This document shows, in pieces, positions 36,737 through 46,098 of a stretch of 64,000 nt of DNA. Position 1 is the stretch's first letter. Every line of letters begins with the position of its first letter. This DNA is from Mycobacterium sp. 050128 (GTDB lineage: Bacteria > Actinomycetota > Actinomycetes > Mycobacteriales > Mycobacteriaceae). The position numbers and the translations under genes are program-made. The stretch covers positions 682,001 to 746,000 of the forward strand of contig NZ_JAZGLW010000001.1 in assembly GCF_036409155.1 (NCBI RefSeq). The letters are read 5' to 3'. Under the pieces are notes generated by a model. That model ran no database searches and was not told the DNA's origin. It saw only the letters and a list, made by a program, of their open reading frames with translations.

Positions 36737-36898
36737 GTGCTCTACCTGGTGGTTGTCCTGGTCTTGGGGACGCTGATCTACATTGGCTGGCGCGCGGCGC
36801 GATCGCAGGCGCACCGGCCGAAGACCCGCGTCATCGGACCCGACGACGATCCAGACTTCATGCGGCGGTTGGAAAGCGGGGACGACAACCCCCGCTGA
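36737..36898 (+). CDS. Small single-pass membrane protein, 53 residues
   Basis: The protein begins with a hydrophobic helix (LYLVVVLVLGTLIYIGWRAA, about residues 2-21) and continues with a basic then acidic cytoplasmic tail (RSQAHRPKTRVIGPDDDPDFM). The GTG start is fixed by a perfect ribosome site and a TATATT -10 box; the longer open frame starting at 36626 runs back through the divergent gene and is not supported. The conserved-looking GPDDDPDFMRRL tail suggests a protein contact. The function is unknown. It converges on the MinD-like gene with an 8-base gap. Confidence 0.7.
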   Translation: MLYLVVVLVLGTLIYIGWRAARSQAHRPKTRVIGPDDDPDFMRRLESGDDNPR

Positions 36899-36906
36899 CC
36901 GCTCCG

Positions 36907-38190
36907 TTAAGCGATGCCGAGGTTCGGCTGGTCTCCCGGAAACCCTTCGGCGACAACGGCAGCCAAGCTGGTGAGTGCTTCACGGGTCTCCCGCCGCATC
37001 TGATCCAGGTGGATCTCGGCGCCCTCGTCGAGATGAGCGTCGTAGGGCACCAACCGCACCGCGCGGCAGCGCCGCGAGAAGTGATCGACCACCTTGTTCA
37101 TGTCGACCTTGCCGGTCTTCGGGCGCACCGCGTTGATGACCGCGATCGAGTTGCGAACCAGCGCTTCGTGGCCGTGCGCGTCGAGCCAGTCCAGCGTCGC
37201 CGAGGCGCTGCGCGCACCGTCGATGGAACCGGAACTCACCACGATCAGAACGTCGGCGTTCTCCAGCACCGACGACATCGCCGAGTGCAGCAGGCCGGGC
37301 CCGCAGTCGGTGATCACCAGGCCGTAGTAGCGCTCGAGGATGCCCAGGGTGCGGGTGTAGTCGTCGGCGTTGAATGCCTCCGATACCGCCGGATCGCTTT
37401 CCGACGCCAGCACTTCCAGCCCGCTCGGGCCCCTCGAGGTGTAGCGGCGGACATCGCTGTAGCGCTCGACCGTTCCGGCGTCGTGCAGCAGTTGACGCAC
37501 CGTGCCCGCGGTCTCCAGCGGGATCTTTTGGCTCAGGGTGCCGCGGTCGGGGTTGGCGTCGACGGCCACCACCCGGTCGCCGCGGATCTGGGCGAAGGTG
37601 GCACCCAGCGTGGCGGCGATCGTGGTTTTACCGACGCCACCCTTCAGGGAGATCACCGCGATCCGGTAGGAGCCGCGCAACGGCCGGTTGACCGACGCCA
37701 CCAGGTTGTTCTGCCGGGCGGCCCGAGGGCTCTCCCCCAGGTTGATGGTCCGGCCGGACAGCACGTAGACCAGCCGGCGCCAGCCTTCCGATGGCGGCGG
37801 CTTGATCGGCCGCAGCAGCATGCCGGTGGACAGTTCCGGATACGGCGTATGCGGCAGGTGCTCGCGGCGGTACGGGGCCGGGGCTTGCGCGGGCGCCTCG
37901 GAGGGGCCGTTGTAGTAGGCGCCGTATGCGGTCGGGTCGACCCGCGGGATGCCGGTCACCGGCGTGGAATCCCAGGGCGGCATCCCGGCCGGGGGAGGCG
38001 CCGGTGCTTCGCGCCGCTCGGTTGCCGTGACCCGACGCTCGGTGCGGAAGCCGGCGAAGGCCCTGGTCGGCGCCTCGGCGTTGGGATCGGAAGACGTCTC
38101 GCCGGCCGACTGCTGCTCCTGCGGATTCAAATCAGCCGTCGGATGTTCCGGCGCCCCCACGCCACTCGATGACTGCTCAGCCACGTGCAT
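36907..38190 (-). CDS. MinD/ParA-like ATPase with Pro-rich N-terminus (Rv0530-like)
   Basis: A 427-residue protein. The first ~125 residues are disordered, rich in Pro, Ala and Glu. A conserved linker (GWRRLVYVLSGRTINLGES) precedes the P-loop ATPase domain: deviant Walker A KGGVGKTT at 183-190, VVAVDANPDRGTL (switch I region) near 213, and Walker B VITDCGPGLL near 300. This architecture is shared with EspI (Rv3876) of the ESX-1 locus and related orphan proteins. Rv0530 is the positional counterpart. The role is unknown; it may regulate or localise an envelope machine. It has an ATG start with an AAGGGGG ribosome site. Confidence 0.85.
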   Translation of the reverse strand: MHVAEQSSSGVGAPEHPTADLNPQEQQSAGETSSDPNAEAPTRAFAGFRTERRVTATERREAPAPPPAGMPPWDSTPVTGIPRVDPTAYGAYYNGPSEAPAQAPAPYRREHLPHTPYPELSTGMLLRPIKPPPSEGWRRLVYVLSGRTINLGESPRAARQNNLVASVNRPLRGSYRIAVISLKGGVGKTTIAATLGATFAQIRGDRVVAVDANPDRGTLSQKIPLETAGTVRQLLHDAGTVERYSDVRRYTSRGPSGLEVLASESDPAVSEAFNADDYTRTLGILERYYGLVITDCGPGLLHSAMSSVLENADVLIVVSSGSIDGARSASATLDWLDAHGHEALVRNSIAVINAVRPKTGKVDMNKVVDHFSRRCRAVRLVPYDAHLDEGAEIHLDQMRRETREALTSLAAVVAEGFPGDQPNLGIA

Positions 38191-38222
38191 TTCCCCCTTG
38201 TTGCGGTGTTGCTTCCTAACTG

Positions 38223-39197
38223 TCAGCCCACGCCGGCATACGAATGCAGGCCCACGGTCACCAGGTTAACGAAGAACAAATTGAAGACCATGGCCACGAA
38301 ACCGACCACGTTGACCCAGGCGGCCTTCCTGTCCCGCCATCCCGCGGTCGACCTGGCATGCAGGTACGCCGCGTATACCACCCAGGCGATGAAAGAAACC
38401 GTCTCCTTGGGATCCCAGCCCCAATACCTGCCCCAGGCCTCCTCGGCCCAGATGGCTCCGAAGATGACCCCGAAACCGAAGACCGGGAACGCGAAGATCG
38501 TGGTGCGGTAGGCGATGCGGTCCAGCGTCTGCGCGTCGGGCAGCCGCTGCACGATTCGGGCCAGGGCCCCCTCGGTCGCGGGGTCGCCCAGCCGCGAGGT
38601 GCGCAGCAGGAACAGGATGCTGGCGATGCCGGCGACCAGGAACACCCCGGAGCCCAGGCTGACCACCGACACGTGGATGGGCAGCCAGTAGGACTGCAGC
38701 GCCGGCATCACGGGTGCGGCATTGGTGTAGAGCCAGCGCCCGGACACCGTGAGCAGGATCAGCACCGGCAGCAGCAGGAAAACCCAGAGCGGGCGGAATT
38801 GCGGGCGGCGCAGCACGATGGCGCCGGCGATCAGCCCGCACAGGCAGGTGAGGTTGATGAACTCGTACATGTTGCCCCACGGCACCCGCATGGTGGCCAG
38901 GCCGCGCAGCACCAGGCAGGCCAGCAGCAGACCGATGCCGAGGTAGACGACGGCAAGCCCGGCCCGCCCGGCGCGTTCGTCGACCGGCCGCCGGTCGACG
39001 TCCTCGACGATGCCGGGGGTGGCGCTGTCGGCGGCAACGCCGGCCAGCACCCGTTCGCGGTCGTCGGATCGCCGGCTGCCGGCGTAGGCGAGCTCGAAGG
39101 CCAGCAGCAGCAGCGCGACGACCAGGGCCACCACCGCCGAGGTGAACGCCCAGTCGGAGTAGCGCGCCAGGCCGATATTGACGTGTGTGGTGTTCAC
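38223..39197 (-). CDS. ccsA: Cytochrome c maturation protein, heme-handling subunit (system II)
   Basis: A 324-residue polytopic protein of the CcsA/ResC family, which with ResB carries heme across the membrane and attaches it to apocytochrome c. The tryptophan-rich WWD heme-binding motif is clear near residues 246-262 (EEAWGRYWGWDPKETVS), with conserved histidines nearby (YLHARS). About eight transmembrane segments. The GTG start overlaps the resB stop by four bases. It is the last gene of the run hemL-pgm-ccsX-ccdA-resB-ccsA. Confidence 0.92.
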   Translation of the reverse strand: MNTTHVNIGLARYSDWAFTSAVVALVVALLLLAFELAYAGSRRSDDRERVLAGVAADSATPGIVEDVDRRPVDERAGRAGLAVVYLGIGLLLACLVLRGLATMRVPWGNMYEFINLTCLCGLIAGAIVLRRPQFRPLWVFLLLPVLILLTVSGRWLYTNAAPVMPALQSYWLPIHVSVVSLGSGVFLVAGIASILFLLRTSRLGDPATEGALARIVQRLPDAQTLDRIAYRTTIFAFPVFGFGVIFGAIWAEEAWGRYWGWDPKETVSFIAWVVYAAYLHARSTAGWRDRKAAWVNVVGFVAMVFNLFFVNLVTVGLHSYAGVG

Positions 39198-40834
39198 GTG
39201 ACGTCCACCTCAGAACTCCTTCTGGACGCTGGGTCGTGGGCGTGGCCCGGGTCGCCGGATTCGTCAAGCCCGCTCAACAGGCGCTCGGTGAGCCTTTCGA
39301 ACTCGTCACCCCAACCGGAGTTGTCGGTGCGGGCCAAGCCGCCCAGCTCGACGTTCACCGTACCGGGGGCCGATTCCACCGGCATCAGACGAATCCATAC
39401 CCGGCGGCGGCGCACCAGCAGCGAGACCAGCAGCCCGGCCATCATCGTGATCGCGAAGACCAGCACCCAGGCCTGGCCGGGGTCGTGGGAGACCTGCAGG
39501 TTGACGAACGGCACGGCGCCGTCGAACCGGATCGTGGTGCCCGCGCCGGGACCCTGGTCGATGCGCACCTGTTGGCCGGCGCGCAGGTTGACCCGCTTCT
39601 CCTTGGTCAGCCGGCCCTGCTCGATCAGCCGCGGGTCCAGGGTGAACAACGACTGCGGACGCCCGCTGTCCAGGCCGGTGTCGCCACGGTAGATGTCGAC
39701 GGCCACCGCCGGGGCGTCCAGCGCCGGGAACCGCGACGACAACAGCGCGCCATCGAGTTGCTCGGTGGGCGCCAACAGACCCTGGATCGCGATCTGGTGT
39801 TGGCGCCGATCGCCGGCGTTGGGATAGCTGCCGGCCGGCGGGTCGATGCGCGCCACCCCCGACGAGAGCAGGGTCTGCGGGTTGTCGGGCCGCCACTGCA
39901 CGGTCGACGTGCGCTTCTGCCCGTCGGGGAAGGTCACGGTGAAGCTGGGTGCGTAGCCGTGGCCCTGCAGGTACACCCGGTCGCCGCCGACCCGCAGCGG
40001 GTGGTTGACCTCCAGCCGGTAGGGCCGCCAGCTGTTGGCCGCCAGGTCGCGGCCGTCCTGGTAGTCGATATCGGCGGCGAACGACGTGGCCTGCCCGGAC
40101 GGCAGGTAGTGCGCCTGAAAGTCGTTGACTCGCAAGCAGATTGGGTGCAGCGAGGTGCCGTCGACAGTGTTGCCGGCGCGGAACGAGTCGAACGCGGCCG
40201 GTGAGGCCGAGCAGAAGCCGGGGCCGCCGTCGGCGATGACGATGACGTTGCCCTCGTAGCCGAACAGCTTGCCGACGGCCACCGCGACCAGCAGCCCCAG
40301 CAGCGAGAAGTGGAAGACGATGTTGCCGAATTCGCGTAGGTAGCCCTTTTCGGCCGAGATCTCGACGGCGTCGTCCTCGTGTCGGATCACGGTCCGCCAG
40401 CCGTTCAGCCGCCCCGCGACCTTGTTCGCCAGGGCGTTCAGGTCGGCCTCGTCGGCCAGGGTGAGCCGCGCGCTGGTGTGCTTGGGCAGCCGGGCCAGGT
40501 TGCGCGGGGCGGCGACGGGCGTGGCGCGCAGGCTGCGGGCGTGCTCGACCATCCGCGGGGTCAGGCAGCCGACGAGGGAGACGAACAGCAACACGTAGAT
40601 GGCGGTGAACCAGAAGCTGGAGAACACGTCGAAGGCCTGCAGCCGATTCAGCCACGGGCCGATGGTCGGGTGGGCGGCCAGGTACTCGTCGACCTTGCCC
40701 GCGTTGAGGCTGCGCTGCGGCAGCAGCGCTCCGGGGATCGCACCAAGCGCCAGCAGACACAGCAGCACCAGCGCGGTGCCCATCGATGTCAGCGCGCGCC
40801 AGGTGTTGCGCGTCCAAGCCAGAACTTGTCTCAA
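39194..40834 (-). CDS. resB: ResB-like cytochrome c biogenesis protein (system II)
   Basis: A 546-residue protein of the ResB/Ccs1 family. Three N-terminal transmembrane segments (GTALVLLCLLALGAIPGALLP and two more up to residue ~190) precede a large extracytoplasmic beta domain (about 210-440) and a fourth segment near 455 (WVLVFAITMMAGLLVSLLV), followed by a ~70-residue tail. It forms the cytochrome c synthase with CcsA. The start is inferred as TTG at 40834, overlapping the ccdA stop (TTGA), as this gives the conserved WTRNTWRALTSMGTA start; the longer frame upstream runs antisense-like through ccdA. Confidence 0.88.
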   Translation of the reverse strand: MRQVLAWTRNTWRALTSMGTALVLLCLLALGAIPGALLPQRSLNAGKVDEYLAAHPTIGPWLNRLQAFDVFSSFWFTAIYVLLFVSLVGCLTPRMVEHARSLRATPVAAPRNLARLPKHTSARLTLADEADLNALANKVAGRLNGWRTVIRHEDDAVEISAEKGYLREFGNIVFHFSLLGLLVAVAVGKLFGYEGNVIVIADGGPGFCSASPAAFDSFRAGNTVDGTSLHPICLRVNDFQAHYLPSGQATSFAADIDYQDGRDLAANSWRPYRLEVNHPLRVGGDRVYLQGHGYAPSFTVTFPDGQKRTSTVQWRPDNPQTLLSSGVARIDPPAGSYPNAGDRRQHQIAIQGLLAPTEQLDGALLSSRFPALDAPAVAVDIYRGDTGLDSGRPQSLFTLDPRLIEQGRLTKEKRVNLRAGQQVRIDQGPGAGTTIRFDGAVPFVNLQVSHDPGQAWVLVFAITMMAGLLVSLLVRRRRVWIRLMPVESAPGTVNVELGGLARTDNSGWGDEFERLTERLLSGLDESGDPGHAHDPASRRSSEVDVT

Positions 40835-41610
40835 ATCGGCAACCTCACGTCGCTGACGAACGCGTCGCGCAGCCAGGAGATGAAGTCGCTCCACACGCCG
40901 GTGACCAGCAACACCCCGACCGCGATCAGCAGCGCGCCGCCGAAGACCTGGATGGCCCGGCTGTGCCGGCGCAGCCAGCCGAGGCCGGCGACCGCGCGGG
41001 CCGAGCCAAAAGCCAACAGCACGAACGGGATTCCCAACCCCAAGCAGTAGGCGATCACCAGCAGGATGCCGCGTGGGACATTCGCGCCGTCGGTGGCCGA
41101 GGCCACGGTGATCACGCCGGTCAACGTCGGGCCCAAACACGGCGTCCAGCCCAGCGCGAACACCGCCCCCAGCACGGGCGCCCCGGCGACCGTCGTCAGC
41201 TGTTGCGGGCTGAACCGGACCTGGCGCTGCAAAGCGGGAATGAGGCCGACGAATACCAGGCCCATCACGATCGTCAGCACGCCGCCGACGCGCTGCAGCA
41301 CCAGTTGGTTGGTGATCAGCGTCGTGGTCATCCCGAGCACGGCGACGGTGCCGAGGACGAACACCGTCGTGAATCCGGCGACGAACAGTGCCGCCGACCC
41401 GGCGACGCGCCACCGGGCCGCGGGCGGGGCCTTGACCGCGCCGGACCCCGGCTGGTCGTCCACCCCGACCACCGCGGCCAGATACGACAGGTAGCCGGGC
41501 ACCAGCGGCACCACGCAGGGCGAGGCGAACGACACCAGCCCCGCGAGCACGCAGGCACCGAGGGCTACCAGCAAGGGCCCGGCGGCGGCCGTCTGTGCGA
41601 AACCGGTCAT
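40831..41610 (-). CDS. ccdA: CcdA thiol-disulfide transmembrane transporter
   Basis: A 259-residue DsbD-beta/CcdA-family protein with six to seven transmembrane segments. The two redox cysteines are C32 (FASPCVVPLVPGY) and C158 (GWTPCLGPTLT), each in the expected proline-flanked context. It passes electrons from cytoplasmic thioredoxin to the outside protein CcsX so that apocytochrome c cysteines stay reduced for heme attachment. The ATG overlaps the ccsX stop (ATGA). Confidence 0.93.
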   Translation of the reverse strand: MTGFAQTAAAGPLLVALGACVLAGLVSFASPCVVPLVPGYLSYLAAVVGVDDQPGSGAVKAPPAARWRVAGSAALFVAGFTTVFVLGTVAVLGMTTTLITNQLVLQRVGGVLTIVMGLVFVGLIPALQRQVRFSPQQLTTVAGAPVLGAVFALGWTPCLGPTLTGVITVASATDGANVPRGILLVIAYCLGLGIPFVLLAFGSARAVAGLGWLRRHSRAIQVFGGALLIAVGVLLVTGVWSDFISWLRDAFVSDVRLPI

Positions 41611-42245
41611 CGAGACGAACCCTGCTGCCCCGGCGTCTTCAGTCCCGGCGGCGCTTCCTGGGTCAGCTTCTGCACCACCGGCCGCAGATCGGACGCCAGC
41701 AACTCCCGCAGGAACACCGCCGCCACCCGGTGCTGGCGATCCAGCACCAGCGTCGACGGGATGACGGTGGTCGGGTATTTGCCGCCGAAGGCGATCAGGG
41801 TGCGCATCGCCGGGTCGTAGATCGACGGGTAGGTGACGGCTCGATCGTTGACGAAGTCCAGGGCCGCCTGACGGTTGTTGTCGCGCACGTCGATGCCCAG
41901 GAATGACGCCCCGGATGCGCGGGTGCCGTCACACACCTGCTGCAGCTGGGTGACTTCGGCGCGGCACGGCCCGCACCACTGGCCCCAGACGTTGATGACG
42001 ACGACGTTGCCGGAGAAGATCGAGTCGTCCAGCGACAGCGTGTGCGACGGGTCGGCCAGATCCGGTCCGGACAGCGGGCCGGGGCGGCCGCGACTCGAAG
42101 GCGGGTCGTAGAAGATGTCGGTTTTGCCTCCGGGAGAAACGAATTCGAAGGTGCCGCCCTGCGCGACGGCATCATGACCAGCCGAGCAGCCGGTCGACAA
42201 TCCGCAGATTGCCAACACGGCCACGGCGATCATCGGCCGAAGCAT
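41607..42245 (-). CDS. Membrane-anchored thioredoxin-like protein (CcsX/ResA type)
   Basis: A 212-residue TlpA/ResA-type thioredoxin. The active site C91-G-P-C94 (VWGQWCGPCRAEV) and the cis-proline segment TTVIPSTLVLD are present. The N-terminus is an export signal ending at C20 (ICGLSTGCSAG); the lipobox is imperfect, so it is either a lipoprotein or held by an uncleaved signal. It reduces apocytochrome c before heme ligation, taking electrons from CcdA, whose gene overlaps its stop. Rv0526 is the counterpart. The ATG at 42245 lies 2 bases after the phosphatase-family gene, so the longer frame is rejected. Confidence 0.9.
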   Translation of the reverse strand: MLRPMIAVAVLAICGLSTGCSAGHDAVAQGGTFEFVSPGGKTDIFYDPPSSRGRPGPLSGPDLADPSHTLSLDDSIFSGNVVVINVWGQWCGPCRAEVTQLQQVCDGTRASGASFLGIDVRDNNRQAALDFVNDRAVTYPSIYDPAMRTLIAFGGKYPTTVIPSTLVLDRQHRVAAVFLRELLASDLRPVVQKLTQEAPPGLKTPGQQGSSR

Positions 42246-42247
42246 GG

Positions 42248-42859
42248 TCAGGTGCCGCCCGCCGGTTGGGAGTACTCGACGTCGACCAGCCGGTCGCCGT
42301 CGTAGACCAGGGTGGTCAGCGAGGCGAGGTCGCATTCGCGCCGCCGCGGGTCGTGCCACAGCCGCTGGCCGGTCAGGTGCAGCCGCAGCGTCCACACCGG
42401 CAGCTGATGGCTGACGCACACCACCTCGTGGCCCGCGCCGCGGGCCCGCGCCTTGTCCACCGCGGTCGACATGCGGTCCGCGATCTCGCGATAGGGCTCG
42501 CCCCACGATGGCGTGAACGGATTGCGCAGCTGCCACCACACCCGGGGGTCGCGCCAGGCGCCGTCGCCGGGACTGATCCGGCGGCCCTCGAAGAAGTTCG
42601 CCGACTCGATCAGAGCGGGATCGGTGTCGATCGGCAGGTTGAGCCCGGACGCGATGGGAGTCGCGGTCTCCTGGGCCCGCTGCAGCGGCGAGGCGATGAC
42701 CGCGACGATGTCGCGGCCGGCCAGCGCGTCGGCGACCGCCGCCGCTTGCGCTTTCCCCCTGTCGGACAGGTGGAATCCGGGCAGCCTCCCGTACAGGATG
42801 CGGTCGGGGTTGTGCACCTCGCCGTGGCGCATCACATGCACCCGGGTTTGTTCGGCCAT
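42248..42859 (-). CDS. Histidine phosphatase/phosphoglycerate mutase-family protein (Rv0525-like)
   Basis: A 203-residue branch-1 histidine phosphatase. The catalytic R11-H12-G13 motif is in VMRHGEVHNPDRILYGRLPG, the second Arg in SPLQRAQETA near 61, the acidic residue at about 85, and the second histidine in CVSHQLPV near 149. Such proteins are phosphatases more often than true mutases; the substrate is unknown. Its ATG shares one base with the hemL stop (TGATG), and the gene starts the run into the ccs operon. Confidence 0.85.
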   Translation of the reverse strand: MAEQTRVHVMRHGEVHNPDRILYGRLPGFHLSDRGKAQAAAVADALAGRDIVAVIASPLQRAQETATPIASGLNLPIDTDPALIESANFFEGRRISPGDGAWRDPRVWWQLRNPFTPSWGEPYREIADRMSTAVDKARARGAGHEVVCVSHQLPVWTLRLHLTGQRLWHDPRRRECDLASLTTLVYDGDRLVDVEYSQPAGGT

Positions 42860-44190
42860 CAAGATTCTCCCTCTTGGGTCGCGCTCGCGGCGGCGCGCGC
42901 GGCACCGGGCAGCGCAGCCGCGATTCGCGCGAACGCGGTGTCGTCGAGTGCCGCCGAAACGAACCACGCCTCGTACGCGCTGCAGGGCGGGTAGACCCCC
43001 GCGTCCAGCAGGGCGTGGAAGAACGGCGGATAGCGCCAAGTCTGGCTGTTGCGTGCCGACGCGAAGTCGGTGACCGGCGTGTCGGTGAAGAACACGCCGA
43101 GCATATTGCCGGCCCGCGGAATCTGGTGCGGCACACCAGCATTGGTGAGCGCTTCGGAGAACAGTCCGGCCAGGCGGTCGGCGTTGGCGTCCAGCGCGGC
43201 GTAGACGGCGTCGTCCGCGGTGCGCAGGGTGGCCAGCCCGGCGGCCATCGCCACCGGGTTGCCCGACAAGGTGCCGGCCTGATACACCGGCCCCAGCGGC
43301 GCCAGGCGCTCCATCACCTCGACCCGCCCGCCGAACGCAGCGGCGGGCAGCCCACCGCTCATCACCTTCCCGAACGTGAACAGGTCGGCGGCGACGGGAT
43401 CGATTCCGTACCAACCGCTTCGGCTGACCCGGAAGCCGGTCATCACCTCGTCGACGATCAGTAGCGCGCCGTGCTCGGCGGTGATCGCCCGCAGCGCCGC
43501 GTTGTAGCCGACGCCCGGTGGGACGACGCCCATGTTGCCGGGGCTGGCCTCGGTGATCACCGCGGCGATCTGGTCGCCGAACCGCGCGAACGTTTCGCGC
43601 ACCGCATCAATGTCGTTGTACGGCAGAACAATTGTGTCGGCCGCGGCGGCGCCGGTGACACCCGGCGAGGACGGTAGACCCAGCGTCGCCACCCCGGATC
43701 CCGCGTCGGCGAGCAACGCGTCCGCGTGGCCGTGATAGCAGCCGGAGAACTTGATGATCTTGGCCCTGCCGGTGAAGCCGCGCGCCAGCCGCACCGCGCT
43801 CATCGTGGCCTCGGTGCCGGAGTTCACCAGCCGGAGCCGCTCGACCGGCGCGACCCGGCCGATGATCTCGGAGGCCAGCTCGGACTCCGCGGGGGTGGGC
43901 GCCCCGAACGACAGACCGTTCGCCGCGGCCTTGACGACCGCGTCGACCACGGCGGGGTGCGCGTGGCCCAGGATCATCGGACCCCAGGAGCAGACCAGGT
44001 CGACGTAGCGATTGCCGTCAGCGTCGGTGAGCCAGCAGCCGTGCGCCTCGGTGATGAACCGCGGCGTGCCGCCTACCGCGGTGAACGCGCGCACCGGCGA
44101 GTTCACCCCGCCGGGGATGACCTTGCAGGCGTCGTCGAACAGCCGCGCCGAGGTGCGCACCGACGCGGTCGCCTGATCAGTGCTGCCCAT
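42859..44190 (-). CDS. hemL: Glutamate-1-semialdehyde 2,1-aminomutase
   Basis: A 443-residue PLP enzyme of fold type I making 5-aminolevulinate from glutamate-1-semialdehyde, the product of HemA (encoded at 61977-63344). The PLP lysine is K275 ([17 protein letters not shown]), with [15 protein letters not shown] at 123-137 (phosphate site), SGCYHGHAD at 149-157 and [10 protein letters not shown] at 245-254. The sequence [11 protein letters not shown] has Ala-Ser where most family members read GluProValAla-like, a minor variation. It is the first gene of the operon hemL-pgm-ccsX-ccdA-resB-ccsA and so links heme supply with cytochrome c maturation. Confidence 0.94.
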   Translation of the reverse strand: MGSTDQATASVRTSARLFDDACKVIPGGVNSPVRAFTAVGGTPRFITEAHGCWLTDADGNRYVDLVCSWGPMILGHAHPAVVDAVVKAAANGLSFGAPTPAESELASEIIGRVAPVERLRLVNSGTEATMSAVRLARGFTGRAKIIKFSGCYHGHADALLADAGSGVATLGLPSSPGVTGAAAADTIVLPYNDIDAVRETFARFGDQIAAVITEASPGNMGVVPPGVGYNAALRAITAEHGALLIVDEVMTGFRVSRSGWYGIDPVAADLFTFGKVMSGGLPAAAFGGRVEVMERLAPLGPVYQAGTLSGNPVAMAAGLATLRTADDAVYAALDANADRLAGLFSEALTNAGVPHQIPRAGNMLGVFFTDTPVTDFASARNSQTWRYPPFFHALLDAGVYPPCSAYEAWFVSAALDDTAFARIAAALPGAARAAASATQEGES

Positions 44191-44344
44191 ACCGACCAGT
44201 GTCCCAGTCTCGGCCGATCGCTCAACTACAGGGTGTAGCAGTCGGGCGTCCTGTTGGCCGGATGCCTGCGCTCCTCGACCGTTTGCCCCCGATTAAGCGG
44301 CGACGCCTTGAAGTCGCCCGCCGACGAAGAGTTGGATGGTGGTT

Positions 44345-44740
44345 ATGCAACTTCCCCAAGGCCTGGCCCGTTTTAACCGGCACGTCACCAACCCCATTCA
44401 GAAGATGTGGGCCGGCTGGGCCCCGTCCTTCGCGATCATCGAGCACACCGGGCGTAAGTCCGGCAAGGAGTTCCGCACGCCGGTGAGCGCGTTCGACGCC
44501 ACCGTCGACGGCAAGCCCGGCATCGCGGTGCTGCTGACCTACGGCCCGGATCGCGACTGGCTGAAGAACCTCAAGGCCGCCGACGGCGGAAAGATGCGGC
44601 GCCACGGCAAGACGTTCGGCATCACCAACCCCCAGGTCGTGACCAGGGATGAGGCGGCCGAGCATGTGAGCAGCGGGACGCGGCGCGTCTTCGGGCGGCT
44701 GCCGTTCGAGCAGGCGGTGCTGTTCACCAAGACTTCCTAG
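44345..44740 (+). CDS. Deazaflavin (F420)-dependent nitroreductase-family protein (Rv0523c-like)
   Basis: A 131-residue DUF385/Ddn-family split barrel. The family signature is IIEHTGRKSGKEFRTPVSAF (about 31-50) and YGPDRDWLKNLKAADGG (about 65-81). It probably binds F420; its substrate is unknown. The ATG at 44345 gives the same length as Rv0523c; an ATG three codons earlier at 44336 is possible. It overlaps the convergent permease gene by 4 bases. A second member of this family is at 12073-12522. Confidence 0.83.
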   Translation: MQLPQGLARFNRHVTNPIQKMWAGWAPSFAIIEHTGRKSGKEFRTPVSAFDATVDGKPGIAVLLTYGPDRDWLKNLKAADGGKMRRHGKTFGITNPQVVTRDEAAEHVSSGTRRVFGRLPFEQAVLFTKTS

Positions 44741-46098
44741 GCGGCGCGGCGGCCCCGCGCGCGGGCGACGGCGTAGATCGCCAGCACCGCCGCCCACGAC
44801 AACAGGCTGAGCCACAGCTGGCTGCGCGCCGAATGGTCGAACGCCATCTGCACCAGCACGGCGGTGATTCCGGCCAACGTGAGGATCGACAGCACCGGGA
44901 AAAACCACATCTTCAATCGCAGCTTCTCCGGAGGAGTGCGGCGGCGCAGGATGATCTGCGACAACGCGATCAGCCAGTAGACGAACAAGATGATCGCGCC
45001 CGAGGAATTGAGCAGGAATAGAAACACCGTGCGCGGCGACAGCCAGGACATGAGCACGCACAGGAACCCGATCGCCGACGAGAACAAGATGGCGAAGTGC
45101 GGGACCCCGCGCCCGCTGAGTTTGACCAGCCGCATCGGCGCCTCGTTGCGCGCGGCGAGCACGAACAGCATGCGCGAGGCGGTGTAGAGGCCGGAGTTCA
45201 GGCAGGACAACACCGCGGTGAGCACCACCGCATTCATCACCTGATCCGCGCCGGGCAGGCCCATCTGCTTGAACGCCGCGACATAGGGCGAAGCACCGAG
45301 CTCGACCGAGTTCCACGGCAGGATGACGACGAGCAGAAAGACCGAGCCGACGAAGAAGATGGCGATGCGCACGACCACCGAGCGCGTCGCTCGCTGCACC
45401 CCGAGCGCCGGGTCGCGACTTTCGGCCGCGGCGACCGTGACGATCTCGGCACCGACCATCGAGAAGATCACCACGACGATCGCGGCGAAGACCGCGCCGA
45501 TGCCCTTCGGGAAGAATCCGCCGTGGGCGGTCAGGTTGGCGAACCCGCCGTGGTGACCCGGCCACAGGCCGAGCACGAATGCCGCGCCGATGCCGAGGAA
45601 GGCGATGATGGTCGCGACTTTGATTCCGGCGAACCAGAATTCGAACTCGCCGAACGATGTCACCGAGAACAGATTCGTCGCGGTCATCAACACCATCAGG
45701 CACAGCGACAGCACCCACAGCGGCGCGTGGAACCAGTAGTTGAGGACCTTGCCGCCGGCGACCGCCTCGAACCCGACGACGATCACCCAGAAGTACCAAT
45801 ACAGCCAGCCCACCGAAAACCCAGCCCAGCCGCCCAGCGCCTCGGCCGAGTAGTCGGCGAACGATCCGGTCGACGGGTTGGCGGCGGCCATCTCGCCCAG
45901 CATCCGCATCACCAGGACAACCAGCAGGCCGCACAGCGCATACGTCAGGAACGCGGCGGGGCCGGTGTCCCGGATCACCACGCCCGACCCGACGAACAAT
46001 CCGGCGCCGATCACACCGCCGAGCGCGATCATGCTCAGCTGTCGCTGCGAAAGCCCTTGGCGTAGCTCCGCAGTGCTACTCACGTCTTGCCATGTCAC
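44737..46098 (-). CDS. gabP: Amino-acid permease, GABA-permease type (Rv0522-like)
   Basis: A 453-residue member of the amino-acid transporter (AAT) branch of the APC superfamily, with twelve membrane segments. ELRQGLSQRQLSMIALGGVIGAGLFVGSG at the N-terminus is the classic AAT signature. EIVTVAAAESRDPALGVQRA follows helix 6, and SCLNSGLYTASRMLF lies in helix 8. Substrate assignment to 4-aminobutyrate rests on the Rv0522 annotation only. The start is either GTG 46098 (used here) or GTG 46083, five codons later; a GGGAGG lies only three bases before the first. Confidence 0.85.
   Translation of the reverse strand: MTWQDVSSTAELRQGLSQRQLSMIALGGVIGAGLFVGSGVVIRDTGPAAFLTYALCGLLVVLVMRMLGEMAAANPSTGSFADYSAEALGGWAGFSVGWLYWYFWVIVVGFEAVAGGKVLNYWFHAPLWVLSLCLMVLMTATNLFSVTSFGEFEFWFAGIKVATIIAFLGIGAAFVLGLWPGHHGGFANLTAHGGFFPKGIGAVFAAIVVVIFSMVGAEIVTVAAAESRDPALGVQRATRSVVVRIAIFFVGSVFLLVVILPWNSVELGASPYVAAFKQMGLPGADQVMNAVVLTAVLSCLNSGLYTASRMLFVLAARNEAPMRLVKLSGRGVPHFAILFSSAIGFLCVLMSWLSPRTVFLFLLNSSGAIILFVYWLIALSQIILRRRTPPEKLRLKMWFFPVLSILTLAGITAVLVQMAFDHSARSQLWLSLLSWAAVLAIYAVARARGRRAA

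Noticed and set aside
39194..41413. 739-residue version of ResB
   Set aside because: The first ~190 residues are an Arg-rich shadow of ccdA. The TTG at 40834 overlapping the ccdA stop gives the family N-terminus.
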